Shown here piece after piece: positions 1 to 13,300 of a DNA stretch of 64,000 nt. Origin of the DNA: Zygaena filipendulae (Eukaryota; Arthropoda; Insecta; Lepidoptera; Zygaenidae); NCBI GenBank assembly GCA_907165275.2, contig OU015660.1:444001-508000 (forward strand). The letters are read 5' to 3'. Below the pieces are notes generated by a model. That model was not told the DNA's origin and ran no database searches. It saw only the letters and a list, made by a program, of their open reading frames with translations. The position numbers were made by a program, and so were the translations under genes. The stretch's first letter is position 1, and each line of letters begins with the position of its first letter.

Positions 1-1263
1 TCGAGGGTATGAGCTTTACAAAAAAAATTTTTTTTTTTTGAAGATATTAAAAATTTGATCACGTGGTCACATAGACACAATAAAAATATGAAGTTGTACC
101 AACTTTATATGGCTGCGTGTCATTGCTGATTGCATCGAAGATAAAAGTTAAATTACCCTGGGCCGTGGTGAGATACAACCATTCGAAAATATGGTCTCTC
201 TCTTTTACGCATCGATAAAACAAGAAAGAGATAGCAAGAATTTATGCAACACAAAAATATAAAATGCTTGTACGGGCTACCTGTAGCTTATAAGGTATAC
301 CTACTTGTACGGGACTCAAAACAAAATGTAGTTATGCCTTCGCTTCGGCTACTAAATACCTACCAACTATATCAGTAATATGTATATTCCAAATTCAATT
401 CTAAATTATCCCGGTAGGTAAAATTGTCAAAACTCACGGCTCAACGCCGCGACACCTTTCGATCCTTTTGGAACTCACTACAAACTACTGCATTCGGGGG
501 ACTTGTCAGTCTACAGCCAAACCACAGCTGTTTATAGACCGGGCCGCCATTTTCGTACACATATACTGTATACGCTCTCACACAAGTAAGAGATTCGACC
601 AAAATTTAATATTTTTGAAATGCTTATAATTATGTTATTTGTTCACTATCTGCAAAGATTTGAGACTTATGCGGCATCGAAACAAGTAGAAGTATTTTAT
701 TAAATAAAGTCTAATAAATAAAAATAGCTGTAGTGCAAGAAAACTCGGTAGGCAATTTGTATGAAAACTAGCCCTAACACCCGCACCTTAATAAATAAAT
801 AAATAAATTCATTTATTTCAAGCAAAACAACCCATAGATTTTAAAGAACGATAGTAAGTCAGATCACTAGGATCAGGCACTCGTAGTTTCTTGGCTTTTT
901 TAGCAACAACTTTTTCTATAGCTGCAGCGGTTTGAAGTACTCGTTTCTTTATTCGGAAAGGAGAAACCTAAAACGATTTGTATAAACGATTTGTTTAACA
1001 CTATAGCTGTGAGTCGGCGAGGCGAGTATTAGAAAATTAGTTGTTTGTAACCAAAAAATAATACATGGTCGGACCTAGTTCCCACTGTGTAAGTTGCTGC
1101 TGCCTATTGAGCAATTGATGTTTTTGTTTATTATTCCACTACCCATGTGCGAAAATCTGTAATCGACTTTTTTGTTTGACACTCAAATGTTCATTATTTC
1201 TATGTAGCTGTTGATTTTCCAAATAAAGTAAAATAAAATAAAATAAAGTGTCGGGTCACTCAC
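1..1263. other. Mekk1 intron, partial
   Basis: AT-rich intronic DNA. No exon found on either strand. Holds one dispersed repeat copy (about 1005-1245). Confidence 0.6.
1005..1245 (+). repeat. Dispersed repeat, GTGAGTCGGCGAGG family
   Basis: Begins AGCTGTGAGTCGGCGAGGCG and ends near GATTTTCCAAATAAAGTA. Other copies: about 4628-4770, 14530-14665 (3' half), 10300-10440 (3' part), and an inverted copy at 60240-60920 that is split by another element. No coding capacity; superfamily not recognised. Confidence 0.75.
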
Positions 1264-1392
1264 GGGGCGTGCGCGTGCGCGCGGCGGGGGCGGCGGCGCG
1301 GGCGGCGCGGGCGGCGGGTCGGGCGCGCGGGGCGCGGGGGGCCGCGAGCCGATCACGTGCGAGATGCACTCGTCCATCAGGTGCTTCAGCTC
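1264..1392 (-). CDS. Mekk1: Mekk1 exon 23 (last in window)
   Basis: Residues 1208-1250: ELKHLMDECISHVIG, matching LQALMNECIGHVIG, then a Pro/Arg-rich tail. Acceptor CTCACAG, donor GTGAGT. The gene continues to the left, where the kinase domain is expected. Confidence 0.93.
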
Positions 1393-4179
1393 CTGTGAGC
1401 GTGACCAGTTGGTTTAGTCTTTTCTTTCTTTTTTATTGACTTTCGCATACAATGCATTTAGCCAGTATCGAGTAAAATTAATTAAATCAATGCATTTTCA
1501 ATTAAAATGCATCGTTGTACGATTTGAACTTGCAAGCCACGGTAGTATAGCTTGCAAGAACTTACTCGGAGCTCTTGGAGGAAACCGAAGAAATCAGCTC
1601 GAAATGTCATATGTATATCTTCTTGAGCACATACATACATTTTTAACCATTTTTTATAGACATGAAATAAATGACCGAACCGTCATCTTTGATTCTTGCC
1701 AAAAACTCCAAATCCAGATTTAATTTCTATCCAAGACCAGCTAGACAAACTGGCAAACGGACAAACGGGTCTGAATGGGGCAGTCCGCTTTAGCTGCAAT
1801 CATAATTCTAGTGAAACTGTGAGGAATATGGTAGCTTTCTATATATACACACATCAAAAGTGTCTAGGGATCAAGTGCATTTTTTGCTATAAAAAGAAAC
1901 CCAATTAATTTAAATCTAATCTAATCTTCTGGGCTTGTTGCCTACCTTATTTCCCAAATCTAAATTAACAACTAATCCCCACATTTTGAATAAATTAAGA
2001 AAATATTCATTTTTTGTAAGATGTGAGAAATTGAACCAATTCCAAGTCGACAATAAAATTGCAAAAAAGGCAAAGACAGGGGTTTTTGAAACTTTTATTG
2101 TAATGAATAAACAAATTAAAATAATCTGTGTTCCTTCCATTGACACGAATCACACATTCGCAGCGATTTGGTATGCTTAAAATCAGTTCATCAAAATCAC
2201 TTTAGGAATGGCCACCCACGTTCTTTGTAAGAAGTCAAAAAGTTGTTGTGGGGTATTTACGGCGTCCATACTCGGCAGAGCTCTTCTTTGGAGTATAACC
2301 CATGCGTGCTCAGTAGGATTTAAGTCTGGTGATTGAGCAGGCCACGGCAGGACGTTGATATCAGCATTGGCAAGAGTGCGTGTTACGACTCCAGCAGTGT
2401 GTGGACGTGAATTGTCGTGCATAAGTTGAAACGAATCACCCAACTGGCTTCGCAAAGGGATGATTATATCTGATACAATACAATACTTGTCGCATAAATC
2501 CGAGCATTAAGGTTGCCCCTGATCCAAATGAGATCGGTTCTTCCACCGATCTTAATACCCGCTAAAACCATCATTGTTCCCCCTCCATATGGATGAACTT
2601 CCTAACAGAATTTCAATCGTTCTTGACGTCCAGGGCTTCTCCAAACTAATGTACGTCTTGTATCCGGCCTCATACCGAAACGAGATTCCTCGGAAAAGCA
2701 AACACCACGCTAGTCTTCTTCCTCCTAATTACTGTCTTCGCGAGCCCATTGTAAACGGGCTGTATGATTGCGGGACGCTATTGGTGGAACTCTCAGAGGC
2801 CTTCAGGATCGCAGACCCACTTCTCTTAAACGATTACGTATGGTTTGATCGCTTATCAGTAAGCCTGAAGCGCTGTGGAGCCTCGTAGTTATCATCATGG
2901 CGGTCATAGTGCGATTTCTTCGCGCTGTATTCTGGATATACCGGTCGTGTCTTCGAGTGGTGATACGAGTCCGCCCTCCATGTCGCTCGGCCACACTGCC
3001 CGTGATGCGATAGCGTGTCCATAGGCGGCTTATGACGCTCTGCCTTGTCCCAACAGCAGTAGCCATAGGGCGTTGCCTGGCGCCAGCTTCCAACATTCCA
3101 ACGGCTCTCAGCATCTCTTGTCTAGGCAAGTGGTGTCATCGCTCCATACCGATGCAATTTTTTTCAGTTACGATGCAGAAATTGTAATGTTTTTGTAAAA
3201 CCGCCGTCACACGCTTTTATAGGGATTTTTAATGACAGTTATTTTAAAAGTTTAAACAAAATTTGAATAAAATTCTTTATTGAAATGGTGAAATTCAATA
3301 AAAAATTTCAAAAAGGATCCAGAAAAGTTACAATAATAATCCCAATTGGCGGCAATTCTCTAAAATGCACTTGATCCCTAGACATTTTCGATGTGTGTAG
3401 TAAGTGAAAAAATACAAACACAAAAGTTCAAATATTTTCTCTCTATAATATATTATAGTATTAGTACAGAATAGATAATCACCTCGAACTCCTCATTGCT
3501 GAGATGCTTGGTGTTGCAGGGGTCGCAGGCCAGCATCAGGAACTCCAGCCCTTGGCTCGCCCACCTTCAACGAACAGTCGATAATTCAACATCCGTTGTT
3601 GTTATTATTCATATCATCAACACATTAGCTGGTCCCCGCGATTTCACCCGCGGTAATTTCGGAGTTCCCGCGGGAGTTCCAACATAAGAAATACCCTATA
3701 TGACACTCAGGAACACTGTAGCATTGTATTGGTAAAAGAATTTTAAAATCGGTTCGGCAGATCCAGAGATCCTACGGCATACGTCACAAATTCACAAACT
3801 TTACCTCTTTATAATATTAGTATAGTCTACTTACGGCAGTAATTTCGGGATTCCCGCGGGAATTGAAATGAATTGAATTAAACTTTATTCGTTACGACAA
3901 CCGTTAGTATGCAATTACAAAAAGAAGCACAAATAGCGTGTCGCAACAAAAAGGCAACCAGCTCAGCATAAGTCGGGAACCGTTGGGACCCGACGATGAT
4001 CTTCCGCTGGTGCCGCATGTGGCGTCACGGATGTGGACGAAGACAGACATATTGCGAACAGACATACAGATAGACAGACAGGCAGGCAGACAGACAGACA
4101 GGCAGGCAGACAGACAGACAGACAGACAGATAGGCAGGCAGACAGGCACAGGCAGACAGGCACAGGCAGACAGACAGCC

Positions 4180-4226
<47 letters not shown>

Positions 4227-4243
4227 TAGGCAGGCAGAAAGGC

Positions 4244-4310
<67 letters not shown>

Positions 4311-7300
4311 GGCAGACAGACAGACAGGCAGACAGACAGACAGGCAGACAGGCAGGCAGACGCGCGGAGAACTTTGTTCTTTAATATGTAAGGATGTGTG
4401 GTGTGTGCGGTGTGTGCGGCGCGTGACCTGGGCCGCAGCCCCCGGCCGCGGTCGCAGCGCTCCATCACGAACTGCATCCAGCAGCGCGCCAGCTCGATGA
4501 CGGCGCGCGCCGCCCGCGCCCGCTCCGCGCCCGCCTCCGCGCCCGCGTCCTGCATGACGTCACAGGTCAGGAAACGTGCCAAGAACTTTCGAACAAAATC
4601 TCCCATATGACTTTGATTTATTCAACACTAGCTGTGAGTCGGCGAGGCGAGTATTAGAAAATTCATTTTTTGTAACCAAAAACTAATACATAATATAGTC
4701 AGTCGATCTTAGTTCCCACTATGTAAGTTGCTGCTGCCTATTGAGCAATCGATGTTTTTTTGTAATTCCACTGCCCCAAAATTTTCTGGACGTCCAACTG
4801 AGATTTCGTGATGGCAAAAGAGATCTATCTCTATCCACGGAGACAAGTTAATATAGCGCTCTCTCTGTCACGAAAACAAATAACAAAGACAAAAAAGTCA
4901 GTGGGTGTGAATCATTCTGAATGCCACGAATGCCAGTACGGGTACACGCACTCTGTACGTATCGCTTACGAGAGTCATGTTTTCCATATTAACTTGTCTC
5001 CGTAGATAGAGATATATATACTACCATCACCATATTTTGCTTTCATACTTCATGATGTTTTTTTCTCTCTATTTACCAAAACAAAAATTACATTAAAAAA
5101 GATAGCTAACATAGCACTTCAGAAACCACTAAGGTTTATGAGAAAGATGCTATTTTACCCAGTAGGTAGGTAGATACAATTTTGATTTAATAACAATTAA
5201 TAATTTTTAAGCAAAATATAGTATATTCAATACAATATAGATTACTAGCTAATTTAGAACAAGTGCACCTCTAAGCTTTATAATTATTGATATGTCTCCA
5301 TATTGATATGTGGCCAATTATTCGATGTCGCCACGACATAATGCAAAATTTCATGATAATTGGTTGAGCCGATACATTTTATTGCTCCCCCCTCACCTGC
5401 GTGTCCGCTTGCGTGGCCAGCTCGAGCAGCCTGTCTGCGCCGGTGACGTCATCGCACGCGCCCCGTGGGGGCGGGCAGCGGGGGCGGAGCGGGCGGCCGC
5501 TCTCCGCGCCCCCGCCCCCACCCCTCTGCCGGGAGCTGTTCCCGAAGCGGTGCAACTCTTTGTGGATCTGTTAAAAACATCCGATACTACATAAAAATAT
5601 CTAATCACTAACTGTTCCGCACGATTTCATCCGCGGTAATTTCGGAGTTCCCGCGGCAATTCCGGGTTACAATATAGCCTATGTTACTCAGGGATGGCGT
5701 AGCATTTTAATGGTGAAAGAGTTTTTGGAATCTCCAGTAATTTTTGAGTTGAATCGTAACAAACAAACAAAAAAAAAACCAAATCTTTCCAATTATTAGT
5801 ATAGATTCTACTGTCCGCTGGCACATCGGTATCTTCAAAGGATTTATCGTCACGGATGATATACCGATGCGACGGGGCGACTAAAAAGGCTTTAGGAAAT
5901 CCAGTTTTTCCTCAACGTTTTTTCTTCCTAGTCTTTTTCAACGTAAGCTATTTTTGGGACTTCCAACAGCTAGTCCATACCAATATTATAAAGAGGTAAA
6001 GTTTGTGAGTTTGTGAAGTTGTATCGGGTACCTCTGATCCACTGACTGAACCGATTTTGAAAATTCTTTTACCAATAGGAAGCCACATAATTTGTGAGTT
6101 TCATAAGTTTATAAAGAACTCCGAAATTACCGCAGGTGAAACCGCGGGGGACAGTTAGTACCATATGTGACGTAACCTCAAAATATTCTGAAATAATTGT
6201 AACACAACACGAATATGATAACATTGAAAAAATCAAAATAAAACACGCGACACACAAGAGAAAAAAAGATATGACACTAACAAGAACACCACAAAACCAT
6301 AAACAAAAAGCAAAGAGTGCAACCGACGACAAACTGTACAGCCCCCTTATAACAATCTATAATCGTTGACGCTGTAGAAAACTAAGGAACGTAACGTTAT
6401 GTTGTCACGTGGTCACGCAAAACTAGGCCTTTGATTGGAGAATTTTACGACAACAATGGGCATGTTGACTAATTTTTATTTTTTAGTCCGTCTTGTAGAT
6501 TATTAAAAAAATATTGGACACGTATTTTTTCTTTTTTTTACGTAATCAAAAAATAACGGCGATATATTGAGTTGAAACTCCGCGTGACATCCGTGACGTC
6601 ACTATTCTGACAGTTTGTATGACGGTTTTAGCGGTTAGTGACGTCACGACCCCCTCACCCTAAACTTTAATCTGCTTTATCTCTACATATTTTAATTTAT
6701 TAAAAAAAAAAACAAAAAAATACGTGTCTATTGTTTTTTTATTTTCTAGCTGACGGACAAATTTGAATTTTGATTTTCAAAAATAGTCCACATCCCCATT
6801 CCATTCCTTAGTTGTCTGTGTGCTACCGATTATAGATTGTCAACTTGTCCAACTGGGCATTTGTCACACACAAAAAAAAACAAAAAAAAAGAAAGAATGA
6901 AAATAGCCCGCAAACATCGCCGCCCAAGACGTAAGTCGAGCGCGCGCTGTGCACACACAAAACACACAGCGACACCCTACCGTGGGCTCGGTAGCGAGCA
7001 TCGTCTCGGGCCTGCGCCTGCGCAGCGCGGCGCCCGGCGGCGGGGGCGGCTGCAGCGACGCGGGCCGGCGCCGCGCCCGCCCCGAGCCCGCCGCCCTGTG
7101 CGGCGCTTGCGCGAATTCGTACAGCACTCTGTGCAGCTGCGGACACGCGGGGGGGAGGGCGCGCGGGGGACGCGCGCGGAACGGAGGTCAGCTTGGGTGC
7201 GTTTAAACCGACTGATTGTTGCAAATGGACACGTTTTTAACTGGACTCGTGTTGTTACATAATCACTGGATAGTTGAGAGTACGCAAAAAACCTTAATAC

Positions 7301-10300
7301 CATTTTTTTTTTCAAGGACGGGAAAAAAACCGGACGTCGCTTTACGCGCTACCAAACCATCCATAGTTTACGAATTACGATTCTCTTAATTTTAAGTTCT
7401 CTGAGACTAAAGCCTTTTTCATGGTTGTATTGTAGCAACGTCCGTCATGAGTGAAAAATGGCAAAAAAACAAAAACACCCATTTCGAAATAAAAAATTAT
7501 AGTTGCTTCGTTTTTCCGTAGAGCAGCCGTGCTGGTCCAAATGAAACTTTGTTCAATTCTTGAAACAAATAATCCCTCACCTCGAACGCCAGCTTGTATA
7601 TCTGCAGCAGCAGCTCGCGCACGCGCACGCCGACCAGCTCGCCCAGGTCGCGCGCCTCGTCCTCGGCCAGCCGGCTGCGCGCCATGATCTGCGCGCAGTT
7701 GCGCACGATGCAGTCGCGGATCGACATCAGGCTCTCCTGCCGGTGCGCAACGGTGCCGGTGACAACCAAGCAACTTACAGATCGTGTAAAGGGCGACACA
7801 CGGTGGAGTGGAGGGGCGGGGTACGTACGAAGATGCGCGCGCGCAGGTGGCGCTGCGTGGGCTGCGGCGCGCGCTGCAGGCGGGCGGCGAGCGCGCGCGC
7901 CCACTGCGCCGCGTGCAGCGTGGCGTCCCGCTCGCACGCGTACACGCCCTGCGCCGCGCGGCACACCGCGTACACTGCGTACCTGGACACGAACACACCC
8001 GGCTCACTCCACCGCACTGCGACACCGCTCGGGTGGAGACGCGGGTGGAAACGACTTGGGCGGACACCGCTCGGGTGGACACGCGGGTGGAAACGACTTG
8101 GGCGGACACCGCTCGGGTGGACACGCGGGTGGAAACGACTTGGGCGGACACCGCTCGGGTGGAGACGCGGGTGGAAACGACTTGGGCGGACACCGCTCGG
8201 GTGGACACGCGGGTGGAAACGACTTGGGCGGACACCGCTCGGGTGGACACGCGGGTGGAAACGACTTGGGCGGACACCGCTCGGGTGGACACGCGGGTGG
8301 AAACGACTTGGGCGGACACCGCTCGGGTGGACACGCGGGTGGAAACGACTTGGGCGGACACCGCTCGGGTGGACACGCGGGTGGAAACGACTTGGGCGGA
8401 CACCGCTCGGGTGGACACGCGGGTGGAAACGACTTGGGCGGACACCGCTCGGGTGGACACGCGGGTGGCAACGACTTGGGCGGACACCGCTCGGGTGGAC
8501 ACGCGGGTGGAAACGACTTGGGCGGACACCGCTCGGGTGGACACGCGGGTGGAAACGACTTGGGCGGACACCGCTCGGGTGGACACGCGGGTGGAAACGA
8601 CTTGGGCGGACACCGCTCGGGTGGACACGCGGGTGGCAACGACTTGGGCGGACACCGCTCGGGTGGACACGCGGGTGGAAACGACTTGGGCGGACACCGC
8701 TCGGGTGGACACGCGGGTGGCAACGACTTGGGCGGACACCGCTCGGGTGGACACGCGGGTGGAAACTACTTGGGCGGACACCGCTCGGGTGGACACGCGG
8801 GTGGAAACGACTTGGGCGGACACCGCTCGGGTGGACACGCGGGTGGAAACGACTTGGGCGGACACTGCTCGGGTGGACACTTCTCGGGTGGACATCACTT
8901 GTGTGGACACCACTCGCACATCTTGTAGCGTTATTTAACTTTCTGGTGAAAGTTGAAATGAACAGCAATGCAATATGGGCCCCCAGTCATACTCACTTGG
9001 AATACCCTGGCTCCTCCTCGCCGGTCGCCTTGTCCAATTCCTCAAACTTGCTCACGAACTGCTTCTTTATCCTGTTCAGCTGGTTGCAGGCGATGTCCCT
9101 GCGAATGTACAACAAATTGTATCTGTCCGTTCGTCTGTGTTACACGTCACGCGAAAACATGCTGGGATCAATTCAAAATGAATATATCTATTGCCGCGAT
9201 TTTGCATGATCTTTTCTGTATATATGGTGACGTGTACGCAAAATTTAATGAGTTAATGCGTGAAAAGGTATTTATTTTTATTTATTCGGCCCTACACTAT
9301 ACAGAATCTTAGAACACACAAAAACCACTTTTGAACCAATGCAGTTATAGATATCTGACCATCACGTATTGTTGTTATTAATGTAGTACGGTGTGTGAGC
9401 AGTGAGCGGTGAATAGTGAGCAATGAGTAGCAAGTAGTGAGTAGTGAGTGGTGAGCAACGAGCAGTGAGCGGTGATCGGTGAGTAGTGAGCGGGAGCGGT
9501 GATCGATAAGCAGTGAGCAGGAAGCGGCGAGCAGTAGCGGGGAGCGATGAACGGTGAGCAGTGAATGGTGGGCGGTGAGCAGTGAGCAGGGAGCGGTGAG
9601 TGATGAATAGTGAGCAGGGAGCTGCGAGCAGTAACGGGGAGCGGTGAGCGACGAACGGTGAGCAGTGAGTAGTGAACGGTGAGCGGTGGGCAGTGACTAG
9701 TATGCGGTGGGCAATGAGCGGTGGGCCCTCACGTGAAGCACTCGGGCGCGAGCAGCGCGACGCAGCGCACGCGGCGCGCCAGCCGCGCGCTGAACGCCCA
9801 CTCCGCCTCCAGGCAGGCGCGCCCCATGTGCTCCGTCGACGACATCGTGCGCAGGTACGACAGGTATTGCTGCAACACACGACAGTAGGTGGTGCACACA
9901 CAAGGTTGACTAGAAGAAATCCCCACGCGGGATAAGTCCGCATTTGAGCGTAAATTACCAAATTAATAATTTGTAAAAACTTCGTTTATGTTCAATAAAG
10001 TATACAAACAAACAAACAACACGCGACACTGATATTGCTGGCTTGAGACGCATACTGTCGACTGAGCTTCACACGTCTAATATTAGTAGGTAGCGACCAA
10101 AATTCATAGATAAGATACAGTATTTGAGCATATTACAATTACTGTTTAAACTAAAAAACTACTGAACGGATTTGCATGCCGTTTTCACCAATAAATAGTT
10201 ATTCCAGAGGAAGGTCGATAGAATAAATAAATAAATATAGTTCAACTGGAACTCCGAAATTGCCAGGTTAATATTTTGTAGGAGACGTTGTTGCTTATAA

Positions 10301-13300
10301 AGTAATAGGGCAATCGTTTTGTAATACATTCAACTACCCATATATGAAAAATCTGTGATGGGCTTGTTTGTTATACAGTTAAATGTCTACTGTATTATAT
10401 TTTTTTGCAGTTGATTTTCCGAATAAAATACAATAAAAACAAACCAATACCTTGAGCACGGTCTCGACGGTGTCGTCGAAGGTGCGTAACAGCAGCAGCA
10501 GGTCGGTGCGCGCGCCGTCCTCGTCCCCCAGCGCGCCTCCCTCGCCCCCCGGCGCGACCCCCTCGCCCCCCTGTGGGCCCCCCCCGCCCCGCAGCGAGGC
10601 GGCCACATTACGCACGAAGACGGCGCGCACGTCGGTCGCAATGTCCAGCCCCTCCTTCAGCTCGTGGATCAGCTGAAAACCAAATTCTATTTAGTCCATC
10701 AGTTAGATTGTAAAAAAATAATAGACACGCATTTTTTGGTTTTTCGTAATATTGAAACAATACCTACTTAGATAAAACGCATTAAGATTAAGGGAGTGGG
10801 AGGTCGCGACGTCATAACTAAGTAATTATAGACTGTAGATGGTGTGACGTCACACGGAATTTCAACTCAATTTTTTTACCGTTATTTTTTGATTACTTAA
10901 TTACGTAAAAAAAGGAAAAATACATGTGAAAACGTAATAGACAGACGTAACAGACATATTAATAAAACACAACAAAAACAAGACGGCCTAAAAATTAAAA
11001 TTTTGTCACCGTGCCCATTACATATTACCACAGATAATATAATACTATACTAGTATTACCACAGATAATATAATGTTCCACGCGGTTTCACTCGCGTTAA
11101 TTTGGCAGTTACCGCGGGAATTCTGTAGTAAAAAGCACCTTATTTCCTTTTGTGTACCCCTGACAACGTATATGAGATTCCCCGGTTTTAATTTAGTAGT
11201 TCCCGCTGGAAGAAAACAAACTCGTATTCGTATTTATGAGTAAGTATTTAAAAATTACAAGCGGATTTACGAACAAGCGAACCCTCAAGTAAATTAAATG
11301 TAGGTCGAAAATAAAATTTGATGCTAATGTGTGCGCTTGCTTGTTTTATGAAACGAAGCAGAGTGCATTAGAGATAATGATAGTTTCAAAATGGGCTAGA
11401 TGACTAAATTTTAGTGTTTAGTCTGTCGTGTAGATTACCTAATAAGAAATAATGAATTGGTGTGCCATCAGTCATGCATAAAAAAAAGTTTTAAGTGCAC
11501 TTTTCATTGTTAAAAAGAAAAACGACACGCCTGCCGTGCCATCCGCAACGAATCTGTTAAGCAGAGAACTTGTAACACAGGCATCGGTCACCTGTTTGAT
11601 GGTGAGGCAGAAGGGCTCAAGGTCACCTGGACCTAGGACCTGGGCCTAGACTTGGACCTTGTTGTACCTGTTTGACGGTGGGGAGGGAGGGCTCCTGATC
11701 ACCTGGACCTAGGACCTGGAACTGGACTTGGTGTACCTGTTTGACCGTGAGGCAGAAGGGCTCCAGGTCACCTGGATCTAAGACCTGGTACTGGACTTGG
11801 TGTACCTGTTTGACCGTGAGGCAGGACGGCTCCTCGGGGCGGCCCTCGAGCCGCAGCGCCAGGTAGTCGTGCACCGCCTCCATGCACAGGCTGCTCAGCA
11901 GCAGGAAGTGGTTGCGGTACGACGGCAGCCGCATGGCGCGGCTCTCCGGCGAGTTGCAGCCGAACCTGGCACAGGACACAGCACCATGCAGCCCCGTGAC
12001 GCTCCATACAAATGAACTGATTCGAGTACTCTCCCACAAGTGAACACGGCCGACTTGTACGCGTGTACAACTGTACACGACTACAGTATAGTATTATATT
12101 ATCTGTGGCATTGGTAAGATTAATTTCGATTATTTACTAGAACTTTTGGAAGTACCTCCTTACAGAGACACCTTAATGTCGCTTTTGGATATTGAAGTTA
12201 CTTTCTGTCAGTGTCACATGACTCTGTCAATACGACTATGATGTCTCTATCACAGATTAATAAGGCGTAATTTTTATCGAGCGACGTAATTCGGCTTTTT
12301 GGCGGTAAGGTCAAAAGTAAGAACTTTGAAACGCTCTACTTAATTAATTTATGCATTTTTTTTTGTTTAAGTATGCCATATATCTTTAAAATAGACTGGA
12401 AAAAAAATTCATGCGAGTACCCTATTGTCACAAAGAGATTCTACATATTGTGACAACCTTTCCTCGCGATTTTTTGCGGGGTGTGAGGAGGTATGAAATT
12501 GGTGGGAGGCGAAGAGTGTCGCTTCTTTATATAATCTCTATTCTTTGGTAAGACTGACAACTGACCTCCTCAGCTCGTAAGCCTCTTCTTCGCTGATGTG
12601 GCCCTCCTCCCCCGGCTCCGCCTTCTCCTCCTCGGCGGGGGAGCCGTGGAACACCTCGGTGTAGTCGCGGCACTCCTCGGCCTGAGGCTCCTCCAAGGGC
12701 GCCGTCTATTACCAGGTTAGTGTATATGTATATAATATAATAGGCTTGTTCCCGGGGTATGAAAATCAAAATTCTGTTTAGTCCGTCTTGTAGATTCATA
12801 AAAAAATAATATACCCGCATTTTTTGCTTTTTAAAATTATTTATTGAAAATATAGTAAGATAAAACGCATCAAAGTTTAGGCGTGAGGGCTCTTGACGTC
12901 ATAACGTGCTATAAACTGTAGCACGGCGTGACGTCACGCGACAATTTTTTGCTTACGTAAAAAATTAAAAAATACGTGTCCAATATTTTTTATTAATCTA
13001 AACGACGAACTAAAAATATTTGAATTGAATTCGGCGTAACTGTGAAAAAAAAACACAGAAAAACCTTTCATCCTTGACCCGTAAAACAACCTGATCCTTG
13101 GGTGAAAAATCAACAAAAATCCTTAATATCACTCGGAGCAAATAAGATAAAATGCATTAGAAGTAAGCGGAGCGACTCACATTGTCGAAGGAGAGGTACA
13201 CTTTGTCGAGCAGGTGCCGCCTCATCTTCTGGATGAAGATCATGGAGCGGCGCACGCCCTGCGTCTTGAGCTTCTCGAAGTGGTACGGCCTGGGGGGCGC

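Noticed and set aside
2574..2888. 104-codon plus-strand ORF
   Set aside because: Antisense of the decayed Tc1 transposase.
3904..4606. Cys-Leu-Ser or Asp-Arg-Gln repeat proteins
   Set aside because: Translation of the CAGA microsatellite; only the last part (4428-4549, minus) is coding, as Mekk1 exon 21.
8024..8925. CRISPR-like regular array
   Set aside because: Units are contiguous with no unique spacers, and the genome is an insect's: a minisatellite.
7375..9209. Very long open frames on both strands (up to about 550 codons)
   Set aside because: They run through the 42-bp minisatellite, whose 14-codon unit lacks stops in several frames; no signal or domain, and real Mekk1 exons 18 and 19 are read in other short pieces.
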